Source: Colius striatus (taxonomy: Eukaryota > Chordata > Aves > Coliiformes > Coliidae). Taken from it: 64,000 nt of DNA. The stretch spans positions 17,623,895 through 17,687,894 of the forward strand of contig NC_084767.1 in NCBI RefSeq assembly GCF_028858725.1. The letters are read 5' to 3'. Positions 20,701-32,419 of this stretch are shown piece after piece. The notes under the pieces were generated by a model. It did no database searches. It was not told the origin of the DNA and saw only the letters and a program-made list of their open reading frames with translations. A program made the position numbers and the translations under genes. The stretch's first letter is position 1. Each line of letters opens with the position of its first letter.

Positions 20701-23467
20701 AGCAGCTAAAATCAATGTGGTGACTGCAGTAAAACCATCTACAGCAAGAGGTGATCCTCCATATGTTCTGTCTCATGCGGTGACTGCTAGTCCCGTATCT
20801 CAAGTGGATGTTGATGCTTCTGAAGACACTAAAATTGAGGAAGAAGATCTTCTAACAGATTTGAAAGACACACTAAATAGTTCACCACCCATCATAAAAG
20901 AAACTATGGAGTCAGATGGAGGAGATGACTATGGTACTTATGAAATGACATCAAATTCCAGATTCAACCCAGACCTTCTAGAGATGCCAGGAGATGATGA
21001 CTCTGACACCATTAGTAATTACAATGAGGAGATCAAGACCCTCGATGAGAAGATAAAACATGTTTCTGTCACAGGATTGGAAGATGAAGAAGACAGCCAT
21101 TTCTTTTTTCATCTAGTGGTAGTTGCCTTCCTAGTAGCTGTTGTTTATGTCACCTATCACAATAAGAGGAAGGTAGGTTGTCAGTGAATGGTTGAGAGAA
21201 AGAACTTGAGTATCTAAAATGAGTTGCGAGTTGTGTTGCTTTGTACACTTTTGTTAGTAAGAATTTGTGTTGCTTTGTACACTTTTGTTAGTAAGAATTT
21301 GTGTTGCTTTGTACACTTTTGTTAGTAAGAATTTAGAATGAAATCTGGGATCACCTAGTCATAGAATCATAGAATTGTTTCAGCTGGAAGAAACCTTTAA
21401 GATCATTGAGTCCAGCCTTTGTCCCAGCCCTATCAACATTTCCCTAAGTGTGGCATCCAACTGTCTCTTAAACACTCCACCACCTCCCTGGGCAGCCCCA
21501 TTCCAATGCCTGACAACCCTTTCAGTAAAGAAATTCCTCCAAACCTCTTCTGGTGCAAATTAAGGCCATTTCCTCTTGTTCTGTTGCTTATTACTAGGGT
21601 GAATAGACCGACCCCTGCCTTGCTACAACTTCCTTTCACATAGTTGTAGACAGTGATAAGGTCTACTCTGAGGCTTCTTTTCTCCAGGCTAAACAGACCC
21701 AGATCACTCAGCCTCATATGAGATGTGCTCCAAATCCTTTACTGGCTTGGTGGCCCACCTCTGGATCCTCTCCAGCACCTCAGTGTCCTTGAGGTGCACC
21801 GTGTTAGTAATATGCAAATAATTTTTATCTGCACAATGAAAAAGAGCTTGAATTTAGTTTAGAAAATCAGTTAATTGCTAACCTCAGTAATCAATCAGTT
21901 CGGTAATGGACACTAACAGTGTACATGAAAGACTATGAAAGACTTGAGCCAAGTCGAGTAAAGGTGACTGATTAATTTTGTTTCTGTGCAGGATCATAAA
22001 CATCAGCTTAAGGAAGATTTAATCCCAAATGGCATGGAAATGTTCTTGTTACAGCTGTGATAATCCTTGCAATAAGTATTCACTTTAAAGTGGTCTTTAT
22101 AGCATAGATATTCTCAGGGCTTAACTACAAACTTCTCCTTTTCAAAATATTTAATGCTGTTTACAGTGTTATCTAGAGAAACTCAAAGTTAGTGTTTCCA
22201 GGTAATTGTTTCTTCAGTACAAAATAATTCTCTGTATCTCAAAACCAGACTGATAAGTTATTTCAAGATATATTGCTAGCATAGAAAATTAACTCCAGCC
22301 CAGCCAGGCCAAATACAGTTACATACACCAATTTGCAGGTATGAGAAAAATTTAGTATTTGTCCTTTTAGAGAACACTGATTTGGTTGAGGATTTGGGAG
22401 ACTCTGAAAGGAAGGCACATAAAAAAAGCCCCGGACTCCTGATTTACATTGCAATGGCATATCTGGACTATGCATTGCCCAGTCTTTTATAGAGTAAAAC
22501 AAAGACTGCTACATTTGAAAATTTAACTTCAAGGGAAGTTCAAATAAGTGATTGAAAAAAAGCCTTGTCTTTGCTACATAAGTGAAGTAATGCCTGGAGT
22601 TTCATTTGAGTAATTGAAAAGCTGTTGATACTACTTTTTAGCACTTAGTAATTTTGGGAACAGGTAATACACTAGTATTTTAAGTACATAGGTAGTGGCT
22701 TATATTTGTGTGAGACAGCAGTCAGATTGGTTTAGATTCTCCTTTTTCTTTCCCTGTGCCCACTTGTGCTGTCCCATTCCCCCTTTTGCCAGTATAGTTG
22801 CCTTGTCTAGAAAAGTAGATTCTTAGATGAAACAAGACTAAATAGGGTGGTGATAATAGACATTTAAAAACCTGGTTACTCTAGTGCTTTGATTTATCCT
22901 ACAATGTCTTTAACTGCTCTGCTGATACTGCTGGAGGGGGCACTGAGCTCTAATGCAGAAGCAGTTTATCAGATTACACCGTTGCTTCTTCTGTTGCCTT
23001 TGTTTCAGCAGCAGTAACACCATTATTTTTAACAAGAGTGAAATGCCACATAAAGGAGATGAATAAACTAACAAATGTCACCATCTGGGGATAATTTAAT
23101 AGCCTGTATAAGCAGTAATTCTGAAGCTACACACATGTCTTTGCTAAAAGAATTCTCGGTTGAATGCCATGGTTTTGCCAAAGAGCAGCTGAGGTTGCCA
23201 GTATGTGATGGCAAGGACAGTGTGGAAATGGTCTATAGCCACAGCAACGCTTGAGGAGTAGGGCTGTGATACCAGTCAAGCTGTTGACAAATATTTCACT
23301 GTAGCATTGTATAAACTGGTTGCTTTTTCTTTCAGATCTTCTTACTGGTCCAGAGCCGGAGATGGAGGGATGGCCTGTGCTCTAGGACAGTCGAATATCA
23401 TCGTTTAGATCAAAATGTTAATGAAGCCATGCCTTCCCTGAAAATAACGAATGACTACGTGTTTTGA
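17688..23467 (+). CDS. C5orf15: C5orf15/KCT2, keratinocyte-associated transmembrane protein 2 (spliced, 3 exons)
   Basis: Single-pass type I membrane protein of poorly defined function. Coding segments 17688-17787, 20583-21172 and 23336-23467 give 273 residues plus stop; human KCT2 is about 265. Order: signal peptide (about 1-30, with [13 protein letters not shown]); Ser/Thr-rich and acidic lumenal stalk with N-glycosylation sequons at about Asn47, 51, 55 and 132; acidic patches near 141-176 and 199-205; membrane span about 207-225 ([19 protein letters not shown]); cytoplasmic tail 226-273 beginning HNKRK and ending KITNDYVF. The tail contains YHRL (251-254), a YXX-hydrophobic sorting signal. 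The HNKRK...EYHRLDQ arrangement resembles the trans-Golgi protein TGN38/TGOLN2 (HNKRK...DYQRLDQ), pointing to Golgi-endosome cycling; that location is inferred. The start lies in a strong signal peptide context and the frame holds across both introns. Adjacency to VDAC1 supports orthology. Confidence 0.95.
17788..20582 (+). other. C5orf15: C5orf15 intron 1
   Basis: A 2.8-kb intron. The first 300 bp is still CpG island and the rest is AT-rich unique sequence. It ends in catcctttttctcag. No extra exon or repeat family recognised. Confidence 0.7.
20583..21172 (+). CDS. C5orf15: C5orf15 exon 2, stalk and membrane span
   Basis: A single 590-nt exon encoding residues 34-230: all of the lumenal stalk, the membrane span and the HNKRK stop-transfer sequence. 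Donor agaggaag|gtaggt falls exactly after Lys230 (phase 0). If the intron were retained, translation would add only Val-Gly-Cys-Gln before a TGA at 21185-21187. Confidence 0.95.
21233..21334. repeat. Three exact tandem copies of a 34-bp unit
   Basis: The unit begins gtgttgctttgtacactttt and is repeated at 21233, 21267 and 21301 with no mismatch, totalling 102 bp. It begins 60 bp after the C5orf15 exon 2 donor and lies 23 bp before an antisense CR1. Perfect identity implies recent expansion or strong homogenisation. Confidence 0.95.
21358..21800 (-). mobile_element. CR1 LINE 3' end, antisense, in C5orf15 intron 2
   Basis: Begins with complemented CR1 tail units (catagaatcatagaattg) and continues for about 440 bp through CR1 3' sequence to 'ctcctccagcacctcagtgtcc'-like sequence (here ctctccagcacctcagtgtc). 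Read on the minus strand, 21717-21433 stays open and contains [14 protein letters not shown] and LPREVVE, typical of the CR1 ORF2 C terminus, so it includes the end of the reverse-transcriptase ORF. It is 5' truncated and inactive. Confidence 0.93.
21801..23335 (+). other. C5orf15: C5orf15 intron 2, remainder
   Basis: Unique AT-rich sequence ending ttttctttcag at 23335. A pyrimidine-cag acceptor look-alike occurs near 21991 (tttctgtgcag), but the following sequence does not match the protein family. I treat it as intron. Confidence 0.65.
23336..23467 (+). CDS. C5orf15: C5orf15 exon 3, coding part (stop TGA 23465-23467)
   Basis: Encodes residues 231-273, the cytoplasmic tail: [20 protein letters not shown], then YHRL at 251-254, ending DYVF. 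It is highly conserved with human KCT2, more so than the lumenal stalk. The exon continues into the 3' UTR. Confidence 0.95.
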   Translation: MFLLVQSRRWRDGLCSRTVEYHRLDQNVNEAMPSLKITNDYVF

Positions 23468-24880
23468 AAGCACTGTGATTTGAGTTTGCTGAACTTCTCA
23501 CTCTTTGCCTGCCTAGTCATGTAATGATCTTCAGGTATTCTAAATGTGCTGCTTGTACTGAAATGAGATGTACTCTCTTTGACCTAGATGTTTTAGAGAT
23601 TAAACCTCATGGAAGATCAAGGGCATGATACATCTATTTGCTACTTTGGTCAGGTTTTATATCGACTATAAAGACACAGAGTTTAATAATTAGCGCTCTT
23701 TCCATTCATTAAGCATCATCCCTTCTGTCTGGAGCAGTCTTAATAGTGGTAATACAAAAAATAATATAAAATATTCTAGGTCTAATAAATTAACGACTCT
23801 GTCATCACTAAATCAAATTAATGATCTCTCTGCTAATCACTTACATGGTTCATAAATCCCACTACGTTGCAACTTCAAACATAATTACTTTTTTCTATGC
23901 TTAAATTCAGATGCTGCAAATATTTTTCCTGTTTTTGATTCTGTTTTCTTGTTGCATAATTTGATTCTATTTTAGGCAGAGTAGCTGGCATTGTAATTTC
24001 GGAATTTCTCTGTTCATGCAGTAAATCAGTTGAAGATAATTACGTATAACCCATTGAGTTTCAGAAGTTACACACTGTGTGTCTCTTGAAAAGGTTCAAG
24101 ATCCTTGCGAAGGTATGCAGCTTCTTGACTCTCCAGTTTTTTTCTCTACTGGTGTTTACGACTGTAATTAATGAATGGAAAAGAAGCCTGGTTGAATAGT
24201 CTCACTGAAACGTAGGTGATTGATAGGGCTTTCAACATGTCAGAGCTTTCTGTTGAATTTTAAAACAGTTGGGAAGCAGTTACGTAGTTTGCTACTTTAT
24301 AAATGGGAGAGGCCTGAAAATCTAAGAATAATTAATTTTGTTGTTGTTCTGATCCAGGTAACAGGCAGGTGACAGAGATGGTGTGGGGACTGCCAGCCTG
24401 CGGGCAGCACACTCTGGTTGTGTCACACATTTAAGCATTAGTGTAAATTAAATTCCTGGTACAGTAGTTTGGTTGGTTTGTTTTGGGTTTTTTTTACCTT
24501 GTCTTTTGTACTTCGTTATTTATGTTGTCATGAGTTGTAAAATATAAAATCTTAGTTTTCTGTACATTCTCTGTGAATTAGTTTTCAAACGGATGAATGT
24601 GTAAATAGCAGTGGATCGGAACCCCTTAATGACTTGGTATTCAAATAGTTACACAACATTTGGAAAGAATCGGCTTTGCAGCTGTTGGCGTGAGGAGTCA
24701 AAGGCACGAAACCATCTTACGAGTCAGGCGTAACAGCTCCTAGTCTCTTCGTAACCACAAGAAGTAAAGCACAAGTACCCCAAAACTCTTTTCTTGCAGT
24801 AATTTTTATCATATTTGGACTTGTATCGCTTAATATTTTGAATAATGTTTTTAAAATAAATGACAATAATAAGCTTGTGT
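23468..24880 (+). other. C5orf15: C5orf15 3' UTR (end approximate)
   Basis: About 1.4 kb of AT-rich trailer. An earlier AATAAA at 23784-23789 may give a short form. The last 250 bp contains a local group of CpGs (24617-24752), unusual for a 3' UTR and a possible sign of conservation. Confidence 0.6.
24855..24860 (+). terminator. C5orf15: C5orf15 distal poly(A) signal AATAAA
   Basis: AATAAA followed by a GT/T-rich stretch (24875-24905, ttgtgttttctgtctt), an excellent cleavage context near 24870-24880. Preferred as the main 3' end; this is inference. Confidence 0.6.
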
Positions 24881-27800
24881 TTTCTGTCTTAACTGTTTCT
24901 CTGCCTTTATGGAGTACCTTACGATAAAGACCCTGCTTGTGCTTGGGGTTGGACAACCAGTTTAAAACCGTCTTTTCTGTTACTGGTGAAATGCACTCAT
25001 TGTAGGGAGTGTATGGAGTTTCAGTTTACGCGTCTGGTGAATGGTATGTAGGGAGGAGAGGAAGGCTTAATTGAAGTCTTTTAAGCTATAGGAATTCAGT
25101 TATTTAACAAGTAAATTTTTACCTAAATTGTATAATTAGTAATTGTTGTGGAAAGTGCTTGAAACTCTTTACTTGAATGTACCTCCATTAAAGCAGAACA
25201 CCATTATGGTCAAGGTCCAAAGGGAAAGGTTACATTGCACAGCTCCTTTAGAATGTTTAAATGTTGAAATTGGAGGAGGTGGCTGAGGCTTTTGCACCTA
25301 GAAAATTCAGTAGCTTTGTCTTCAACATTCATAAAGTGAATATTGACAGTGGAGAAGAGTATGTTCACGCATTGCAGAGCACTTGTGTTTCCTCTCAGCT
25401 TGATACCATAGGCATTATGTGGGATATCGTGTGAGATGCTGCAGTGCCTGACTGCACAGAAGTGCAGCCATAACCACAGTGAAGGTTTCATTGCAGATGT
25501 CATTTTCTCTTAAAACACACCTAGTGAATTAGGCCATCAAGGCCGGTGTTACACTTGCAGCCATCTAACTGACTGTAATAGCTAGAATAGTTCTTAAAAA
25601 ATACAGAAAATGAACATTGACCTAAATTAGTAGAAATAAGGCAAGTTTTGTTGCTTCCTGATATTCATAGATGCATTACCTTACTCTGTCTTGGATGTCT
25701 TCCAGAGCTCTTGAAGCATCGTTCAACTGGCTGAGTCAGACCAATTAAATGTTTTTCTTCCAGGCTCTGTGAACGAGTAACAATGTCCTCTTTAATACTG
25801 TAATGTTAATATATTAGTGGAAAAATCTCACTTTTCCTTGCCCTCCTTCCCTGAAATTGTTTGTCTTGTGAAAAGACTGTCTGTAGGGAGAGAAATGTAT
25901 TAGCTTTCCAGCTTTTGAGCTGTTTTTTCCAACACACCCACTCTTAAAACCTGTAACTTTTGCTGGAGGAGGAATGCAAGCAGCTAATAGGAAGATTGCT
26001 TTTTGTGAGCTTTTTAGGGAAAGCCGTTGATGGCCTAACGTCAGCTCAATTACTGAACCTGCTTCTTTGCAAGTTGTTTGGCAGTCATTGCATTCTGAAA
26101 TGCTTGTGTGTTTGGCTGTACTATGACAATGCTTGTCCCAGGGATTTAGTATGCATTAGCTGCACCTAACAGTATTTAGGCCTAATGGACTGCAGCTCGC
26201 TTTGGCTGTACTGCAAATGTTAATAAATTCTCTCCCAAAATCTCCATTTAGCCATCTTCCCTGAAGATGCTCTTGCTTGAGCTTACCTTAGAGGAGAAAA
26301 TCACTTCCTGAGCCTTTTGCTCTTGATTGTCATACTGAAATCTTTTCAATTAGGTAACTGATACTTGAGGCCGTCAAGTCGTGGCTCCCATGGGTGTCTT
26401 CTCTAGCAGAATGCAGCTTTGCCTCATTCCAAGTACTTCACTCCCAGCACTTGAGCAGTTACTCCTTGCTTGCTCTAGGTATTGTTCACATCCTCTTTAT
26501 CTCACAAGCAAGAAAAAGATATTTTAAATATTTATACAAATATTCTATCAAGGCTCTTTACAGATGATACTAAGGGCAGCTCATTCAAATGTTTTTAAAT
26601 TCACATGGAATTCACAGGAGTTTGATATTCTTGAAGTTCTTTAGGCTGGATTTCATTTTGAGAATTGTCTAAGTGATTCACTTCTAGGCTGCTAATATAT
26701 TTTAAGGTTTTGAGAGAGTCTTCCTCCTTTGGGTAGGCAGTGATTGTAGCAGCAGCTCTGAGTGAGGTTTGGTCACACCAAAGGTTGTAGATACATCTAA
26801 GCAAGTTAATTTTGAAAATGATGTTTGTGGAATATCACTCTTCTTAAAACTTTTCCATTGCTGATTGGCTCCAGCATTCAGCCAGTATTGCCAGGCTGCC
26901 GTGGCAGTTAACGCTGGGTGCTTGTGTCCTGATAGGGTGACTGCTAAATAATCAGCTTGTTGCCAAAGGCATCTTGCCATCCACTCCCTCCCAAGATGGT
27001 GTGCTCTTCCTCACCTTCACCTGTAGCAAGGGAGTACTGGAAACAAATGTAGGTAATGGTGAACTGTCAATAAAATAGAAAATAATTCCCAATAAAAAGG
27101 GGAAGGTTTCTCATGCTCCAGTTTTATAAGGGCTTGAGCAGCATGGGGACAGGGAGCACGTGTCATCCGTTGGGCAATAAAAGAGCCATTTTCTGAAGAG
27201 GTAATCTGGATTGAACTACTGTTTTTTAATTTCTTTAATTGAATTTGCTTGGGGAAAATTAAAAGCAGGCAATCAAAAATTCATAAAGTGCTGAGATCAA
27301 ATAGAGGGAAAAGTGAGCAGATTTATGTCAGATCTTAGAAACAAGAAATGTCTTGATGAATTTCTTTAGTGAAGAAAGGAAGCTTTCTCACATTAATGTG
27401 AATTATGAGTTCCATCAGTATTCTGATAAAAGGAATACAATATTCCTGAAGAGCTTTCTGATTAAACTTCTCAAGATGAAAGTGGAAGCTCTATTTATGT
27501 AGGTTCTTGTTAGTGGTTGGGGTTTATGAAATGAGGAAAGAAATAATGAATAGGGTAGTTTAAACAAATGATACATTTCACTTTTACTATACAGGAAATC
27601 AAGTATTTTAAAATATATATAGTTTAATTTTCATTTAGCAGCAGTGCATATTATTCAGCTAAGTCAACTGTCCTTGGCTGCTGCTCGGTTGTGTACAGGG
27701 TGAATAGAGAAAGGTTTTTCTGAGCAAGGTGGTTTGAGTTACGGGTAATTAATTTGCAATGTGGAGATGAAAAATATGATCTCTCTTAAATAAACTTTAA

Positions 27801-30800
27801 CGCTTCAAAAATAATGGAAAAGGAACGTTCCTGTGGCTCTAACACAAACTGCTATGCATATGAGAAGAAAGGGGATGCTCTAACTCAGGCTTGGGAAGTC
27901 TTTGCTTCATTTCCAAATAGTGAGCGGTGCAGGTGCAGGCTGAGGTGGACAAAACATTGGTCAGGGATTTTCCCAGTCATGGTCAGTTTAGGAAACCTGT
28001 GATGAGCCACAGAGGATGAGATTTTACTAGCCTTTATTGCCTGTGAAAAGCTGGCATGCTGAGCAAAGAGCCATCTGCCCATCAGCTGGTGCTCAATCAG
28101 GCCTCCATTTTCTGCCTAAAGTCCTGAAACTGGGGAGGGCTGTGAGCCAGCAGCTGTTGGTGCTCTGTGAGGGAAGGAATGAGCAAGTCCTCCCAGGCAG
28201 AGCTCTTCTGTAGCTGCTGTGGGAAGAGGAGGTTGCAGGAGGGTTTGGGTGATCCCACTGTGCTGCTGGTAACTGGGCTGGGTTACCATAAGCCCTGAGA
28301 AGAGGTTCTTGCTTCCCTCGCCATGCCACATTCCCCTGCTCTGGAAGGTAGGCAGCTTCCTCACCCAGTAAAACAATTTCTCTAATATTTCTGTTCCTGG
28401 CTTGATTGTCAGTCATTTTGCAGCACTGATCTGGTTTACCACACAGCCAGACCAGTGCCAGGGCTGGCTCAAGACAGAGATGGGACAGAGATGGGAATGT
28501 TCCCTGTTCTGCAGCAGCAACCCGTTAATTTGGTTTCCTGTAAAGCTGTTATTAAGTAGTGTCCTAAAACCCAGGCCAAACAAGAACATTTTGTATTGCA
28601 GAGTCAGGTGAGCAACTGGGCCCTGCATTCTCAGCGTTATTTTGTTGTTGAGAGGTCAGGCTGGTCTGGGGGTTTGAGGTTTCTTTTGATTTGGGTTGTT
28701 TTTTGTGGTAGTTTTCTTGGAGGGAACTTGCTGAGCAGACACAGTGGGGAGGCCAAGAGGCAGTGCTGTCCTGTGGCAGTGATGGAATGCGTGTGGTCAC
28801 CTAACCTGCCTGGCCCTGCAGCTTCCCTCTTCTGTCCCAAATCCAAACCAAAGCTGCATTTCGTGCTCCTACAAGACTGAGGAGCTTTATGAGAGTGCTA
28901 AATCCTTGTGTAAGGCTGATAGAGCAGTAATCTTGAAGGCCATATATCCCAGTCACCACAAAGCAGCAGAACTAATAACATAATTCTTACACCTTTTCCT
29001 CTAAAGGAGTCCCTATACTGGTTTTTGTTAAGCTTCTCTGATAAAGAGCATATGAATGTCCTCACTGTAATAAAATATAGTTAATCTCAGGACTTCTCAG
29101 CTTCACTGTTTCCAGTGTATCTAATTAGAAAGGGAAGAATTGCATCATTTCTGTAATTGGCCCTCAAATCATTATCAAAATCATTTAGCAGCCTCCTTAA
29201 ACTTATTCTTAATTACAAGGTCTATTGCCTTGTTAAGGTATTAACAATGAAAATCACAAATCTTGTCTATTTCCTATCTTTCTTAAAATGAATATATGAA
29301 GGTTGTGTTACTGAGGTGCACTCACTGAGGGTTTTACTGAAGATTAAGTGTCACCAGATTTAATAACTGTACAATTCTGTAAACAACATTGAAATGGATG
29401 CAGGTGAAGACGGTGGGGTTAAGAACTGAAGTTCAGCAGGTTCAAGGATGCTGAAATATTTCAAACTAAGGTTCCATGAGTTACAGGGCTCTTGTGTTTC
29501 GTGATCTTGAAGCTGACCCTCCTCATCAGCTACCTCTGCAAGGCTGTGGAATTATGTTGTATGTTTTTGTTAGCATCTTGCTGCCTTTCATCTCCCACCG
29601 TCACATGTTGACTTGAAATGGCTGATGAAGTCCTTTAAGTTCTGTTTGTCAGAGGGAGAATGTAGTTATGCTCTCCAAGTAACTGTTCCCCCTCTGCAAA
29701 TCGGGGACAGTGAATAAAACTTTCAGAAGTAACTACATGGCATCATTTTGGCATTACAACAAGCCGTGATGAGTTGCTTTAGGCTGTGTCTTTTAAGGTT
29801 AACTCAAGCTTATTCTTAATAATTCTGGGAAGTTTCCAAATGAAATTGTAACAGGTTGATGGTTCTTGAGTTGCAGTCACTGGGGAAAGGAGCAGCTGAT
29901 TATCCTTTATAATGGTGCAAAGTGTTTTCAGCATCTGAAAATTGTCCTTTCAGTATTAACTGACAAATTATACGAGTTAATCTAGAGTAGGTTTTCATTT
30001 CGAATGCATGCTGATTGTGAATCCCAACAGCTGGAATGCCAGATGTTCAGAAAAGGAGAATTATATTTCACAATGTTCAGGGTGAGAAAGAAGGTGGAAA
30101 GGTCATAACGACATCATGCAGAAATTAAGCCACAATATTCCAGGTGGTGATGTCACATTTTCAGTACCATTTATGGGAAATATTCTCTGCATTTGAATAG
30201 TTACTCTCTTGAGAAGGAAAACAGCCCTTGATCCTGCCCAAGTATGGTGGTTTTGGGTCAGATTCTACCTCAAAATGACAAAAGGGCTCTGTGATATGTT
30301 ACCTTAGCAGTGCTGGGGCAGTTGTAGAGGCAAGATTTTGTTTGGCTCTTTGTTAATATGTTTACATTAATAAAGGATGTGCAAATTTACCCAGAGGTGT
30401 CTGTGGCACGCTCCCACTGAAGGCCATTGCTGTGAGTGTGTGGTTTGTGAAAAGGCCTTTCAACAGTGGTTAGCTTTGGCCAAAAAGCTTGCTGCAGGCT
30501 GTCTGTCAGGAATGACTGTCAGCTAATGGGCTGTGCAGATGTGTCTGTCTGGGATCTCCTCTCCTACCTGGAAATGAATGAAGACAATCCTTCTGGAGAG
30601 TAGTAAGATGTAAAGATTTGAGAGTCCCACTTTCACCCTGGCTCTGAGTAAGCGATGGAGAGCCCTGAAGCAGCTATGTATACTTTACAGTCAGTGCACT
30701 CCAACTGTTCACGGCTGAAGCCTGTGAGATAGGCTTTTCTGCACTGTACCACAGCTGGAAGTGCCATCTTCTTGAGTGTGACACTATAGGAGTCCAGACC

Positions 30801-32040
30801 TGTTCCTTTTGTCAGCTCCATGCCTGGTTTATCACTCTGGAGGTCAAGAAATTGCAAGAGATTGGATGCACTTGCGTGACTCTTCCCTCTTCCTGCCACC
30901 TTAGCAGTGGCATGCTGGTGTGACAGGTTCAGGGAACTTTTGCTGAGCCAGGAGGTTTCCTGCCTATCTAGGCTGGAAGTTCCGGGGGCCCAAGTCCCGT
31001 GTGAGGAGATGAAGCTGCAAAGTGTGGGTTCACCTTCAGTGCTCTGTGGATGCACATCTTAACAGACTGAGCTTCAAAACAATATTGGTCCTTCCACATA
31101 ATTCTTGGTCTGTGAGAGACCAATTTTCAGAAGTAGCTTATTTTCAAAAGAAATCCAAGACAAAGAACTTTATCACCTCACCCCAGAAAAGCCCTACACT
31201 CATCCTTTTTAATTTCAATGTGGGTATTATGGATATCACAATACAAATGAGATGTGTTCTGCTGCTGGGCAGGTGGTAGCTGTGAGAACGAAAGTATCCT
31301 GCTGTCCTCCATGGCACTTGCCTGGAGCACTGCCTGCTCCCTGCCTGGGCCTCCGCTGGTGGGCCATTCTATAACCATCTGGTAACTTGGTCAAGGAAAG
31401 TTGTATTACACAAAGAATTCAGTGGTGAGGCAGAGGAAGGTATTTTAACTGGCAAGCAAGCTCAGTTTGTTGCTGCTGTGATCTCATCATTGCTGAGGAC
31501 AACTTTTCTCAGAGTAATACCCAGAAGAAAAACAATCATGGGTTTAGGTATTCGAATAAATATTAACATATCCGGGAGAAGCAGCCAGCAGGGGGGAGTG
31601 TGACTGCACCATGCAGGAGCCTTCTGCCAGCAGCCGAGGAAGCTGAAAGGAGTTCAGAAACGAGCGCTAGAATCTCTTCAGGCGCAAGCTGACTTGGAGA
31701 AGCAGCCGGTGTGATCCTGTCAAGTCCACTTCTTCACTTTCAGCTGCTTGCACGGGGAACGAGGAGGGACGGGGTCATCCCCTGTCACAGCATGGAGGTG
31801 TCTCTGCCTGCACCTGCGGGTGCCCATCTGCCCTGATGTGGTGGCGGGATGAGGCTGGAGGGGTTCCAGGAGCCCTTCTGCTTGAGTGTGGGAGTTAAGG
31901 ACAAGGCAAACTGGGGTGCTGGCCCACAGCAGTGCTCCATGGTTCTGTGCTGGGGTGACAAATGCTGAGCAGTGTTTCTCTACTCTCTCTCTTTTTAAAA
32001 AATTATTATTAAAAACTCTTATGAAATTGAAGGTTTTATT
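24881..32040. other. Intergenic, no gene recognised
   Basis: About 7 kb of unique sequence with no protein family, RNA gene or clear transposon. The longest open frame (minus strand, 31055-30633, 140 codons) is serine-rich, matches nothing I know and has no good splice or promoter context. An AT-rich part at about 29100-29270 carries several homeodomain-like ATTA/TAAT cores. Confidence 0.55.
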
Positions 32041-32048
32041 TTTTTATT

Positions 32049-32110
32049 CTTTGAGCATCTTGAACTTGGTGATCTTAAAGGTCTTCTCCAACCTAAACAA
32101 TTCTATGCTC
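32049..32110 (+). mobile_element. CR1 LINE 3' scrap
   Basis: About 60 bp matching the CR1 3' end in sense orientation: 'cttggtgatcttaaaggtct', 'tctccaaccta' and a single tail unit ttctatg. Only the extreme 3' end is recognisable. Confidence 0.85.
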
Positions 32111-32375
32111 TTACACCTTTTTTTATTGCCCCTGAAATATGTGGGGCTCTAACATCATAAGCTCTTGCACATTAATCTGTCTGAGCTGCAATAATGTGTT
32201 CATATGAATAAAAATAGCCTTTACTTTTCTGGGGCTCAGCAAAATGACCTCCAGTTTTGAAATTGCAGAGATATCCTCTAACCTTAGGGAAAACACATCT
32301 GTTTCCTCAACCCAACATATTTCTCTTATTGTACAAGAGGAAAACATTGGAAAACAAATGTTACTGCATGGTAAA

Positions 32376-32419
32376 AGAAATAAATATAAAGAAAACCAGA
32401 AATAAATATAAAGAAAAAA
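32376..32419. repeat. Two tandem copies of a 22-bp A-rich unit
   Basis: agaaataaatataaagaaaa plus two bases, at 32376 and 32398, nearly identical. It is a small local duplication in intergenic DNA. Confidence 0.8.

Noticed and set aside
21980-22058. Possible alternative C5orf15 exon after tttctgtgcag at 21991
   Set aside because: The following sequence does not resemble the KCT2 tail, and exon 3 at 23336 continues the family sequence exactly.
30633-31055. A 140-codon minus-strand frame
   Set aside because: No recognisable domain, serine-rich low-information sequence, no promoter or splice context. Open frames of this size are expected occasionally by chance in 39 kb.
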